A stretch of 64,000 nt of DNA from Rickettsia helvetica (GTDB taxonomy: Bacteria; Pseudomonadota; Alphaproteobacteria; Rickettsiales; Rickettsiaceae): positions 434,001 through 498,000 of the forward strand of contig NZ_OZ018776.1 of the NCBI RefSeq assembly GCF_963970025.1, given 5' to 3'. Made by a program: the position numbers and the translations under genes. The notes under the pieces are model-generated. The model ran no database searches and was not told the DNA's origin. It worked only from the letters and a program-made list of their open reading frames with translations. Positions 37,289 through 48,277 of the stretch are shown piece after piece (position 1 is the first letter of the stretch; every line of letters begins with the position of its first letter).

Positions 37289-40200
37289 ATGACTAATAAG
37301 AAAAAAACTTTTTACTAAATTTTTACTAGCAACCAGTAGCATTGGACTACTTGCAAGTGCAGAAGGCTTTGCGGTGGATATTGTTGCTGCAAGGCCGACT
37401 GTTTACACACGAGATGGGAATGATTGGCAGCATAATGGAGCTCATTATAATCCACAAAACGGTGATAATATTATTTTAACGGAGAATAATCAGCGTCTTA
37501 ATTTTGATACTGATATCAATATAGGTAATATTAATCTTTACGGTTATACTTCATGGGGGCTTATAATTCAGACTAATAATCTAACTCGTCAAGTTAGTAT
37601 TAATAATATAGTTAATGTTAATAATAATGAAACTCAAGCAGCAGTTCAAAATGCTTTAAGAGTTCCCCTAGGATATGGTGGTAATAAGAATGTAAAAGTG
37701 GATATACTACTTCACCATCAGGTAGCAAACAAAGGAGCATTAGTTGAGGATAGTAAATTAGTTATTAAGGGAAATGATATTAGTGTTGTCGGTGCAATTC
37801 GATTTGGCGGTGCGTCGATTGAGTTAGTTTTTGAAAATAATAATATTACAGTTGATAATAGAATATACTCTAACGGTATACAGAGAGGAAGGCTAACTGT
37901 AGCAGGCAATAATGTAGTTTTTACAAAACCTATCGGTCACGATGGAATGAATCTTTTTAGTATTTCTGCATTACAGATAGAAAATAATAAAACAGCTACC
38001 TTAAAATCTAATATTTATGCTAATGATATTACTCTAGGATAAAATTCAAAATTAATTATAGATTCTTCTAAACAAGCTTTAGATATATGGTCTGGAGTTG
38101 CTGCCAATAATCCGGGAGATGATCATGGTATAGTTGAAGTAAAAGGAAAAAACGCAGTAATTTTTCGTCAGAATGTCGACTTACAGGATTTTAGAGTTGC
38201 CGAGATAAAAATTGGAAATGAAAATAAAGCTGAATTCAAAAATGATGTATATGCAAAGAAGACTACAGTAGCAAGTAATGATGTTATATTTGAAGAAAAA
38301 CTTGATATGACCAAGTGGAATCAGGATAATAGAGGGAATAGAACTAATTTAATACATACTGGTAATTTAGAATTTACGAATCGCGGCAAAGTAAAATTTA
38401 ATAAAGATTTAATCGGTAACATTACTACTAGTAAAGCTAACCATGGTGAAGTAACTTTTGTAAATACTCCTAATATTTATAAAGTCGGTGCAGTAAATAA
38501 GAGGATTGAGAAGTTAACATTTACGAGTAATCATGTTCGTAACCTACATAAAAATATTTATGCTACCCAAATTAACTTTGATACGGGAACTTATAATGTT
38601 CACGCTAATCCTGTTACAATCGACGGAAATGCTAAAATTAACGGTTCAACATTTGACCTTAGACATGACTTAATTCTTAACGGTGATGTAGAATTTTCCG
38701 GTAATATTACATATTAATGTAACTGGAGGATATAGTGTATTTTTTCAAAATAATCTCCCTAACGTAATAGCCGGTACAAATATTATAATTAATGTTAACG
38801 GTGTTCACCCTGCAGATGCAGTATCAGCATTATCTATTTTTAGGGTCAGTGGCGGTGCATTTATTCCTGAAGGACACAATTTATAATCCGGCTACAGGAA
38901 CTATGAACTTTAGGGCTGGGTTACAAGTGCAACAGGCAGGGCAAGCAGCGGTTCAAGAAAGTAGCACAGCAGCAAGCAAGAGTTAATGCACAAACACAAG
39001 CGATGCAGGCTCAAGCTCAGCGTGAAGCTAACGAAAGAGCAATAGTCGAAGAAAATAATAGAAGAATAGAAGAGCAAAGACTGCAAGCGGAGTATCAGCA
39101 ACGTCAAGCTAACGAAATAAGAGTAGCCGAGGAATATGTTAAAAAACCTGAACCGCAAAAATTAGCTGAGGCAATCAATAATACTATCGTTGTCCATACG
39201 GAAAATACTTTTGTAGCGGAAGCACAAAAAGAAGTGATCAGAGAAAAATCTGCACTTGTTATGAAAAATCCTGAAAAACATGCAGTAGAACTTGCTAAGG
39301 AATTAGTAAATAATAAAGCTGAGCTTAAAGAAGTGGCTAAAGTAGTTAATGATGATACTGTTGTAGTGAGTAAAACAAAACAAGAACAATCTTTATTATT
39401 CGTAGCAAACTTAGCTCAAGTTGCACCTGATAATGCAAAAAAAGTAGTAGAGCATTTAACCGAGCAAGGAACAAGATCGGTTAGTGTAGCAAATGTTACG
39501 GCTGAAGCGGTAACTTCTAACGTTAATAATCACCTATCAGGCGGTAGTATGATAGCTGTTGCTGCAGGTGATGAAGAAAACCCTATAATTACTAAAAAAG
39601 GATTATGGGTTGCCGGTACTTTCAGTTCAAGTAATCAAGACGCATATAAAGGTAATCCTAGCTATAAAGGCATGGTATCCAGCGGTACTATCGGTGGTGA
39701 TCTTTATATCGGGGAAAATAATCTTGTCGGTATTGCATATAGCCGTATGAACTCTGACTTTAAGTTTAAAGGTTCAAGCACCGGTGATAAATTATCGGCA
39801 GAAAGCGATATTATTTCCATATACGGTCAACAACAATTTAGTAATGGCCTTATATTACAAGAAATATTTTCAGCAAGTAACAGTAAAATCAACAAAAAAG
39901 ACTTAAGACCGGTCGGACCTAATAGCTATAAAACAGCTAGCGGTAAATATACAAGCAAAGCTTACGGTTTTGAGGGTAATGTCGGTTATCAATTCTCTGT
40001 CATGGACGGTATAAATTTAATGCCTAATATCGGCATTAGATATAATACATATAAAAGATAATGCTTATACCGAAACCGGTACAGGTGTGAATAATATGTA
40101 TGTTGCAGGTAAGTCCGGTAACTTAACTACAGGGATTACAGGTATAAAATTAACCGCTCCTAAGAGATTATCAAACGATACTCAAATAGTACTGGGACTG

Positions 40201-40440
40201 CATGCTTCCGTAGAAAACAACTTTAATAATAAGCAATCTAAGGTAAAAGCTAGATTTATTTGGGCAGATAATTACTTTGAGAATACTACAAGTAGTAGCA
40301 CGCCGCAAGTCGGCTATAATGTAGGTGCAAGTTTACTTACAGCTCATAAGAATATTGAGCTACTTGCAACGTATAACTGTAATCTACGCAGCAAATATAC
40401 TCGCCATCAAGGTTCATTAAAGTTAAAGATATTGTTCTAA
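37289..40440 (+). pseudogene. Sca-family autotransporter, at least six lesions
   Basis: With a good aggggaaattATG start at 37289, the signal peptide (KFLLATSSIGLLASAEGFA) is thrown out of frame by one extra A in an A7 run after codon 4. The passenger resumes at 37374 and has a TAA at 38040-38042 in the same frame. It shifts frame at about 38715, 38883 and 38963. After a Gln/Ala-rich linker the C-terminal beta-barrel (KKGLWVAGTFSSSNQ) is open from 39003 but shifts again at about 40060, then ends properly in LKILF at 40440. It resembles the barrel of the sca1-like protein in this window. I cannot say which sca number it is. Confidence 0.88.
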
Positions 40441-40448
40441 TATCAATC

Positions 40449-40475
40449 AAGGATAAGATTTTAAATCTTATCCTT
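40449..40475. terminator. Bidirectional terminator between sca remnant and mazF
   Basis: This is a perfect palindrome, aaggataagattt then aaatcttatcctt around a single T, followed by tgtttt on the plus strand. It lies 8 bases after the autotransporter stop and 4 bases before the end of the convergent toxin gene. A closely similar palindrome occurs at 48654-48689. Confidence 0.75.
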
Positions 40476-40479
40476 TGTT

Positions 40480-40839
40480 TTATACATCAACCAATTGTTG
40501 TAGAATAAGTAAAATACGATTTACTTCATAAGAAGTAGCTTGTGCTAGTCTTGGATAGATAATTCTTGTTATGCTTACTGATCTACAATGTTCTATTAGT
40601 GCATAACTTTTTACCTCTAAATTATCTCGTACATCTAATTCAAAATGAAGATTACTAAATTCCGGTTGCGATTGGCTACTAAGAGGACAAATAAAAATTA
40701 TAGGAGGGATGGAATCTAATATTGTTTGTGAATTTAGTATTATTATGGGACGTGTTGTTCCAATTTCATTTATTTTAGCAGGATCAAGTCCAGCTAAATA
40801 AATACCCCCCCGTGTTAATATTTCTTTTTGCTCCACCAT
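40480..40839 (-). CDS. MazF/PemK family toxin
   Basis: A 119-residue endoribonuclease toxin of the MazF fold. RGGIYLAGLDP forms the first strand, and Arg30 in TTRPIIIL is the conserved catalytic-region Arg. FICPLSSQ and SYALIEHCRSVSITRI follow in the usual order. The gene overlaps the antitoxin by 25 bases, a classical toxin-antitoxin arrangement with the antitoxin first. It is intact. Confidence 0.88.
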   Translation of the reverse strand: MVEQKEILTRGGIYLAGLDPAKINEIGTTRPIIILNSQTILDSIPPIIFICPLSSQSQPEFSNLHFELDVRDNLEVKSYALIEHCRSVSITRIIYPRLAQATSYEVNRILLILQQLVDV

Positions 40840-41093
40840 TTTTCCTTTTCTTCTAGTAATTCCGAATTTAAATTTTCAGTGATTTCTGTCATTTCTTCTA
40901 GATATTTTTTAGATTTTTTCATTGCATTAAAGCTTTTTATAATATCGTCTTGTTCAAATTGAGACTGAAGAACATCGAGTTCATGTATAATGGCTTGACG
41001 AATAAATGCCGTTCTAGATAATCCTAGCTTTTTAGCAATTTCATTACTAGCTTTAGCTATATTATCGGGTAGAGTAATAGATAAGCTTGTCAT
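40815..41093 (-). CDS. Ribbon-helix-helix antitoxin
   Basis: The partner of the MazF-type toxin. The start at 41093 gives MTSLSITLPDNIAKASNEIA, a beta-strand plus helix typical of MetJ/Arc/CopG repressors, continuing KLGLSRTAFIRQAI. The acidic C-terminal half (KKYLEEMTEITENLNSEL) would wrap the toxin. An upstream TTG at 41123 is in frame but unnecessary. The protein probably represses its own operon. Confidence 0.88.
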   Translation of the reverse strand: MTSLSITLPDNIAKASNEIAKKLGLSRTAFIRQAIIHELDVLQSQFEQDDIIKSFNAMKKSKKYLEEMTEITENLNSELLEEKEKWWSKKKY

Positions 41094-41154
41094 ATCATTT
41101 TTTATATATAATTTTATATTCAATATAATACTAAATTCTTATAAAAGCAATAGC

Positions 41155-42477
41155 TCATAACTCCCTAACCGGTTTTAGCACTAGCTTTTTGTTACTAAAG
41201 ATATTAATTTTAGAAAAGAAACTACTTTTTGGTTTTTTAAAATCACGTTTATAATTTTCACCGGTGACAGCATTATAGCTAGTAATCAGAGAAGGTATAA
41301 CCTCATTATAATATATTTTATAAAGGTCTTGCATAGTTTCTTTGGTAGTTAAATATCCCCATTTTACGGCTTGTTGCGGTACTCTAGCGAGTGCCTCAAT
41401 ACATGCTATGGCTTCTTCAATTTCAGGGTTTTTATTTTTATACACGTCAGCTGCCGGTGATAAATTAGCTTGCATATCTTTAAACATAGCATCAATCATT
41501 AAGGCCATATATTTGTCGGTTTTAAATTTTTTTACAAATATTAGATTATTCCTACTGCTATAATTTAAAAGCCGAAATTTATATATAAAAATCATGAATT
41601 TTATAGCATAAACTTTTAAGCCGCTAACTTTATTTGCATTATAAAATTTAAGTTTCGTTTCATAATCTAATTGCTTTTTCATACCTGCTTTAAGGAGCTT
41701 ATGTAGCAAATTATGACAATGTATTATGTCATTTTTTCTAGCAATTCGTACTTTATCGGTAGCTTTAGTACCAGAAAAATTAGCCGAATGGCGAGTTGTT
41801 TGCTTGCCTCTGTCATCTCTTTTTATATCGGCAAAATGCCCCAGCTCTTGGGCTGTGATAATCTGAAGTCTTGCTGCCGCAGCAAAGCCGTTGCCGTAAG
41901 TTGGATGATCTTCATTGTTTTCAGCAAAAGGATTACCGCCGCATGAAACAAAAATAGCTACGTCCTTGCCGTTAGTGCTTTGCATACCGCTATTACCGCC
42001 TACTCGTTGCCAGCTAACCATATCCATCATATCGCCGATATTATGCGAATAGGTAAGAAATACTTCCGTCTTGTTAAGAAGAAGCCATCTTATTACGATC
42101 GGATGGGCAGACTGGACAAAAATACGTGCCAGCATTTCGGTTACTTCTTTCTTAACCGGCTGTAGCTTTTGTATTTGCTTTTTTAAGTTGTCGAAAATTG
42201 ATTTTATTTTCTGATCTGAAGCAGAGTTTCTGTATAAATTTTGAAAAAGCTTGGTAGTTTCAGGGATTAAATGCGGGCTTGTTAATTCTTCTTTGCTAAC
42301 CATCAAACTTATATTAAGAGCAGGCTCGGTAAATCTTGCAAAATTGCAGCAATCATCGGTATCTATCCGTAATTTACCGGACTTAATTAATTGCATTGCC
42401 AAATGCTCATACTCTATTTCCATATCCTGTTTATAAATAGCAGGAACATGGTCAAGAATGTGATATATGCTAGTCAT
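41155..42477 (-). CDS. Rickettsial unknown with protease-like AQELGH motif
   Basis: A 440-residue protein that I believe belongs to a Rickettsia-restricted DUF family (possibly DUF2748). It has no signal peptide or membrane helix. The central segment KDVAIFVSCGGNPFAENNED ... AAAARLQIITAQELGHFADIKRD resembles a gluzincin zinc site, except that Gln replaces the first His of HExxH. The C-terminus is basic. The frame is intact. The role is unknown. If it is a metal-binding fold, it probably lacks normal catalysis. Confidence 0.7.
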   Translation of the reverse strand: MTSIYHILDHVPAIYKQDMEIEYEHLAMQLIKSGKLRIDTDDCCNFARFTEPALNISLMVSKEELTSPHLIPETTKLFQNLYRNSASDQKIKSIFDNLKKQIQKLQPVKKEVTEMLARIFVQSAHPIVIRWLLLNKTEVFLTYSHNIGDMMDMVSWQRVGGNSGMQSTNGKDVAIFVSCGGNPFAENNEDHPTYGNGFAAAARLQIITAQELGHFADIKRDDRGKQTTRHSANFSGTKATDKVRIARKNDIIHCHNLLHKLLKAGMKKQLDYETKLKFYNANKVSGLKVYAIKFMIFIYKFRLLNYSSRNNLIFVKKFKTDKYMALMIDAMFKDMQANLSPAADVYKNKNPEIEEAIACIEALARVPQQAVKWGYLTTKETMQDLYKIYYNEVIPSLITSYNAVTGENYKRDFKKPKSSFFSKINIFSNKKLVLKPVREL

Positions 42478-42486
42478 TTTAAAAAT

Positions 42487-44455
42487 TTAGTGGTTATTAT
42501 CTTCTAAATTACCTGTTGGTAGTACATCATCATTAGTACTTGTACCATCCGCATTACTAAAATTGAAGGATATTAATGCTGTACCGTCTTCTTGATTATA
42601 TTCTATATTCAATATTTGAAAATATTTGTTATAGTCTAAATTAGGAAATACTTTTATAAAGCAGTCTCTAAAAAATTGATCTGATGATTTTAATTGTAAT
42701 GCTGCTTTCGTTGCATTTTGACGTGCTATATCCTCTTTAAAACAAATATTGATAGCCGATTCATTTACAAATAATTCCGGAGCAGTTGCTTCAGCTATGT
42801 TAACTATGTGAGGATGTTTTCCTAAAAACCCTTCTATGCATGTTTCCTTTCCGACTTTACATATCTCATGAAATATAAATAACAAATAATTTGTTAAATC
42901 ATCTGGGGTCTTAGTGTTCTTACTTCTAGTACATAATTTATCATGATATTTAGGATCAGAAAATTCTTGCATTCCTCTTTCTTCATCTTTCCATGAAAAC
43001 CTGAAAAAAACCATGATTTCGGGTTAATTGAGACAAGATTTAAATCTGTATTTTCCCATGTTCCCTCTTTTATTCGTTCCATTATTTTTGTAAAAGGTTC
43101 TTTAGGTAATTTATCTACCGTTTTAGTACGTTTACATTCTGTTCTAAGAGGATTACTTTTTATTATATCATCCCATGATTTGTTTAATCCATCTTCTAAA
43201 GCAGTTAAAACCTGTTTTAAAAACGGTTCAGTACTTTATAATATCTCCTTTGCATTATGTACATATAACCAATCAAAAAAGTAACATCTTGAAACGCTTG
43301 TTTCTCCATAGGATTACCATCAATTTCCTCAGCATCGTAACGAAAAAATTTATTTTGCATCGGTAGTTTAGCCTCAAAAAAATTACTGAATTTATTAAAA
43401 CTACTTTGCTTATCTAGTTTATTAATTTTTGCGATTTCCACACTCCTTAAATTAGTAAAAAATAAAGCTAATTTCTGTAGATCTTGTCCTATAGGTATCG
43501 TTGTATTAGATTGTTTATTAATCATTTTACAAAATTTAGTAAGTACATCTACTAGCTTTGCTTCTTCCTTAGAGTTAAACATATTATCGCCGGCATCATG
43601 CAGAACTGCTATTAAGGCAGTGGTAAAAGGACCTAAAAAACCGGATGCTGCTATGTCGCCAAGATAACAAACCCATTTCGCAAAAGAAGAGGCTTTCACA
43701 CGTTCCAAATGCCCCGAATCAGGAACTACTAAGCCGCTACTTACGGCACTAGCAGCAATACATACATTATGTAAAGCAACATTAAAACATTTATAATAGT
43801 CTTCTAATTTAGGATCAATGCCTTTCAATTTTGTAATTTGCTCGTTTATATCTGCGGTAAGTGGGATATTTGCAGATTGTAATATTGTTTTTATTTTTGC
43901 AATTTCTTGTTCATGTTTATCTACTATAACTTCTAGTTGTGATACTCTTCTCACAAGGTCTTCGTTATTGTTATATTTATTATAAATTAATTGACTATTA
44001 GATAAAAAATGATTTTCTCTCGGTAACAGCTGTGATAAACTAAGACTATTATTAGGTTGTTGTTCTATTCTGCTAAGAATTTCCTGAAATTCTTCCTCAT
44101 TCTCTGGCCAAGGTGTATATTTTTCAAATACAATACTGGCTTCCTTTAATTTACCTTCTTTATAAAGAGTTCTTCCTAATAAAAAATCGGTATCTTTAGG
44201 CTTAGATTTATATGGGGCTGCTTGTCGAAATGAAATTTCTGCGTTAAAGTAAAGGGCTTGTTTCTTGTCTGAATCATTAGTAGTTTCCCCTTGGGCATAA
44301 TAAATAATTCCCTCGTAATAGTACCAGAGATGTATGTAAGTTTTATCTAGTTCTTTAAGTAAGTAAGTATCTTAAGTGCTTCTTCATAGTCTCTTTCATT
44401 AAAAAGTTTCACTCCATTAGAGTATAATTGTCTTATTTCCTCTTTTATATTCTAA
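42487..44455 (-). pseudogene. TPR-containing unknown protein, several frameshifts
   Basis: The N-terminal tetratricopeptide-like part (LYSNGVKLFNERDYEEALKI ... TDFLLGRTLYKEGKLKEASI) is cut by a shift in a TAAG tract at 44356-44367. The middle (43217-43954) includes VSQLEVIVDKHEQEIAKI and ASSFAKWVCYLGDIAASGFL. A further shift near 43225 moves to NPFLKQVLTALEDGLNKSWD, and another near 42985 to MQEFSDPKYHDKLC, ending at 42487. The product is unknown. The upstream end runs into the end of phaB, so the true start is lost. Confidence 0.65.
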
Positions 44456-44474
44456 TCTATTATAAGTTAATTGT

Positions 44475-45201
44475 TTAAATCATATTATGGCCGCCGTTGA
44501 TGGAAATAGTCTCGCCTGTTATAAAACCGGCATTTTCATCAACTAAAAATGCCACGGCTCTAGCTATTTCTTCAGGCTGTCCTAGTCTTTTTTTTGGGGA
44601 TACTATTAATGATTTTAGCAAGTACGTCTTCAGGTACCGCTCCTATCATTTCTGTTGCGATATACCCGGGAGCTATGCAGTTAACGGTAATATTTTTAGA
44701 AGCAGATTCACGGGCTAAGGCTTTAGTAAAACTGATAATAGCAGCTTTAGCGGCACAATAATTAGTTTGTCCAACCTGCCCTGCTTGAGCATTAATTGAA
44801 CTGATATTTACTATACGGCCGTAATCTTGGTTTCGCATCTGCTCCATTACGCTACTAGACATATTAAAGCAAGAATTGAGATTAACGTTAATGACGTCAT
44901 TCCAATCTTGATGACTCATTTTATGTAACATTTTATCTTTGGTAATACCAGCATTATTTATAAGAATACTTACCGGTGTTTTAAACTCCTCTTCAATTTC
45001 CTTTACTGCTTTTCTATATTCTTCAAAATCTGCTACATTCCAACGTTTGGTTTTTATACCGTATTTTTCTTCCATTTCTTTAGCAGCATCGTAATTACTG
45101 AAAAAATTAGCTACTACAGTAAGACCCTTATTTTTTAATTCTAAAGCGGTAGCTTTACCTATTCCTCTAGTACCGCCTGTTACAATTGCAAGTTCTGACA
45201 T
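44475..45201 (-). pseudogene. phaB: Acetoacetyl-CoA reductase-like SDR, frameshift at poly(A)
   Basis: An NADPH-dependent short-chain dehydrogenase of the PhaB/FabG group. The nucleotide motif VTGGTRGIG (7-15), NNAG, Ser135 and the Tyr148-x3-Lys152 catalytic pair (NYCAAKAA) are intact. At codon 204 an A8 run (T8 at 44588-44595 on the plus strand) shifts the frame. The current frame stops at 44572, but the correct tail (RLGQPEEIARAVAFLVDENA ... NGGHNMI) follows in the next frame to 44475. With seven A's the gene is a normal 242 residues. Transcriptional slippage could still yield some enzyme. Confidence 0.85.
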
Positions 45202-45250
45202 TATTTCTCCCTGTAGTAATTTATATTTTTGGTCCTTTTATATCTTTTTG

Positions 45251-45377
45251 GGTCTTGTTGCATGGATACCGATGTCACTCCTGCGAAAGCAGGAACCTAG
45301 AAAATAAGTTTTTTATATGTTTTTTCTTACTTCCCGCCTACGCGGGAATGACATAAACCGATCCATGCAACAAGACC
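45251..45377. repeat. Family B palindrome, copy 5, with long outer arms
   Basis: The outer arms ggtcttgttgcatggat / atccatgcaacaagacc are exact complements. Inside them lie gtcactcctgcgaaagcagg and cccgcctacgcgggaatgac. It is the main feature of the 486-base gap between phaB and clpB. The rest (45378-45688) is AT-rich and probably includes the clpB promoter, but I see no heat-shock promoter I would defend. Confidence 0.75.
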
Positions 45378-45688
45378 ATCTTTTTGTACAGCGTATTTCA
45401 TAAAGCTTGATACAAGCGAATTTTGTATAACTCGTCTGTACTCACATAGCTTATCTACTGCTTTCGCAGGCTCGCATTTAAATTTATCTTGTCTGAACCT
45501 TTCTGAAATATACTATATCTTTAAAAATTCTTTGAGTTGTATCAATTAAAAATTTTGTTTTAGAGATGATACGGTCATAAGTTAATATTTTATAATTATT
45601 TCATCTCTTGTTATTTTAATTTAAAATAATTATATAAAAATAATCTATTAAAATTCTTTAATCTTAATAATTAAAATATATTATTTAC

Positions 45689-48262
45689 ATGAACATTGAT
45701 AAATTTACTGCACATGCTAAATCAGTGATAGCTAGTAGCCAATCACTTGCTGCTAAAAACGATCATCAGCAAATATTATCTTTGCATTTATTATCTAGTC
45801 TTTTAAGTGAAGAAACAGGTATAATTCAAACCCTTATTAATAATACCGACGGTAATATAAACTTATTAAAAGATCAAGTTCAGCTAGAACTAAATAAAAC
45901 CCAAAAAGTTCAGGTTGAGGGAGGTGGACAAGTTTATTCTTCTGCTGAAGCTCTTAAAGTTTTGGAAAAAGCGAGCAGCCTTGCTAAAGACAGCGGGGAT
46001 AGTTTTGTAACCATAGAACGTATATTTGAAGCATTAACTTATGATAATACTATAGCCGGTAAAATTTTAACGAATAATGGAATTAATAGTAAAAAACTAG
46101 CAGCAGCTATTTTACAGCTTCGTAAAGGCAAAAAAGCAGATACCGAATCGGCAGAAAATAGTTACGATGCTCTAAAGAAATACGGCAGAGACGTAACAGA
46201 GCTTGCAGAAAACGGTAAGCTTGACCCGATAATCGGGCGTGATGAAGAAATAAGAAGAACGGTGCAGGTACTATCACGACGCATGAAAAACAACCCTGTA
46301 TTGATCGGCGAACCCGGAGTCGGTAAAACTGCTATAATAGAGAGGCTTGCACAACGCATATTTAGTAAGGACGTACCTGAATCGCTTATGAACTGCTGTA
46401 TTATTGAGCTTGATATGGGAGCATTAATAGCGGGAGCTAAATATCGAGGTGAATTTGAGGAGCGTCTTAAAGCAGTACTTGGTGAAATCAAAGAATCAAG
46501 CGGTGAAATTATTTTATTTATCGATGAATTGCATCTATTAGTCGGTACGGGAAAAACCGACGGTGCTATGGATGCCTCGAATTTACTAAAGCCGATGCTT
46601 GCTCGTGGTGAGCTGCACTGTATCGGTGCTACTACTTTAGATGAATATCGTAAATATATTGAGAAAGATGCAGCACTTGCTCGCCGTTTCCAGCCTGTTT
46701 ACGTGAGTGAGCCGACGGTTGAGGATACTATATCAATACTTAGAGGAATTAAAGAAAAATATGAGCTACATCATGCCGTACGAATTTCCGATAGTGCAAT
46801 AGTTGCAGCAGCGACGTTATCAAACCGTTATATTACCGATCGTTATTTACCTGATAAAGCTATTGATTTGATTGATGAAGCTTGTAGCCGTATGAAAATC
46901 GAGTTGTCCAGTAAGCCCGAAGAGCTTGATGAGCTAGATCGCCGTATTATTCAGATAAAGATTGAGCTTGCAGCACTTAAAAAAGAAAATGACGAGCATT
47001 CTAAAAAGAAAATAGAGCATTTAACCACAGAGTTGGAAAAATTAGAGTCTAAATCCTATGATATGGGGGCTAAATGGCAAGCTGAAAAGTCTAAACTACA
47101 GCAAGCACAAAAGCTCAAAGAAGAGCTGGATCGTAGCCGAAATGAGCTTGAACATGCCGAACGTGATGCTAATCTTGCGAAAGCTAGTGAGCTAAAATAC
47201 GGAATTATACCTGAGATTATGAAAAAGATTCAGGAAGCCGAAAGTATGGATAATAAAGGGCTGTTAAAAGAAATTGTATCGGAAAGCGATATAGCAAGTA
47301 TTATCTCTCGTATTACCGGAATCCCGATTGATACTATGCTGTCAAGTGAGCGTGAGCGTCTACTTGTGATGGAACAGAAATTACGAGAATCGGTAATAGG
47401 GCAGGATGAAGCAATTAAAGGGGTCAGTGATGCGGTTAGAAGATCACGTGCAGGTATTCAGGATATTAACCGCCCGCTTGGCTCGTTCTTATTCTTAGGA
47501 CCAACCGGAGTCGGTAAAACCGAGCTTACCAAAGCCTTAGCCGGTTTTCTTTTTGATGATCGTAATGCAATACTTCGTATAGATATGTCGGAATATATGG
47601 AGAAGCATGCTATTTCTCGCCTGATAGGAGCTCCTCCCGGTTATATCGGATATGATCAGGGTGGGGTGTTGACGGAGGCAGTAAGACGCCGCCCTTATCA
47701 GGTAATATTATTTGATGAGGTTGAAAAAGCCCATCCCGACATATTTAATATTATGCTGCAAATACTTGATGAGGGAAGATTAACCGATAGTCAAGGTATA
47801 ACGGTTGATTTTAAAAATACTATTATAGTTTTAACCTCTAATTTAGGAGCAGAAATTCTTGTTAATCAGAAAGAGGACGAAGATACATATAAAGTTAAGG
47901 ATCAAGTAATGGAGTATGTAAGAGCAGTATTTAAACCGGAGTTTTTAAATAGATTGGATGAAATTATATTATTCCATCGTTTAAATCGCAATAATATTCA
48001 TGATATAGTTAAAATTCAATTAGAAAGTCTAAAGAAGATTTTACTAGCACAAAATATTACTCTTGAATTTGATGAATCTGCCTTAAATTATTTAGCCGAA
48101 AAGGGTTATGATCCAAGCTTTGGAGCAAGACCCTTAAAACGCCTTATCCAGCGGGAAATACAAAATAATTTAGCCAAAATGATTTTAGCAGGCGAAATAA
48201 GTAGCGGTAAAACGGTCAAAATAAATGCAAAGGATAAAGAATTGAAGATAAAAATGAGTTGA
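45689..48262 (+). CDS. clpB: Disaggregase chaperone ClpB
   Basis: A Hsp100 ring ATPase that, with DnaK, dissolves protein aggregates. The 857-residue protein has the N domain (1-145), NBD1 with Walker A GEPGVGKTAI and Walker B ILFIDELH, and the M-domain coiled coil (about 400-520). NBD2 follows, with Walker A GPTGVGKTEL, Walker B VILFDEVEKAH and sensor 2 GARPLKRLIQ. It is full length and intact. Heat-shock control is expected from the family but not shown by the sequence. Confidence 0.97.
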   Translation: MNIDKFTAHAKSVIASSQSLAAKNDHQQILSLHLLSSLLSEETGIIQTLINNTDGNINLLKDQVQLELNKTQKVQVEGGGQVYSSAEALKVLEKASSLAKDSGDSFVTIERIFEALTYDNTIAGKILTNNGINSKKLAAAILQLRKGKKADTESAENSYDALKKYGRDVTELAENGKLDPIIGRDEEIRRTVQVLSRRMKNNPVLIGEPGVGKTAIIERLAQRIFSKDVPESLMNCCIIELDMGALIAGAKYRGEFEERLKAVLGEIKESSGEIILFIDELHLLVGTGKTDGAMDASNLLKPMLARGELHCIGATTLDEYRKYIEKDAALARRFQPVYVSEPTVEDTISILRGIKEKYELHHAVRISDSAIVAAATLSNRYITDRYLPDKAIDLIDEACSRMKIELSSKPEELDELDRRIIQIKIELAALKKENDEHSKKKIEHLTTELEKLESKSYDMGAKWQAEKSKLQQAQKLKEELDRSRNELEHAERDANLAKASELKYGIIPEIMKKIQEAESMDNKGLLKEIVSESDIASIISRITGIPIDTMLSSERERLLVMEQKLRESVIGQDEAIKGVSDAVRRSRAGIQDINRPLGSFLFLGPTGVGKTELTKALAGFLFDDRNAILRIDMSEYMEKHAISRLIGAPPGYIGYDQGGVLTEAVRRRPYQVILFDEVEKAHPDIFNIMLQILDEGRLTDSQGITVDFKNTIIVLTSNLGAEILVNQKEDEDTYKVKDQVMEYVRAVFKPEFLNRLDEIILFHRLNRNNIHDIVKIQLESLKKILLAQNITLEFDESALNYLAEKGYDPSFGARPLKRLIQREIQNNLAKMILAGEISSGKTVKINAKDKELKIKMS

Positions 48263-48277
48263 TTAATTTTTATAATT

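Noticed and set aside
45378..45688. Heat-shock promoter for clpB
   Set aside because: The region is so AT-rich that any match is weak. I could not defend a sigma-32-type pair.
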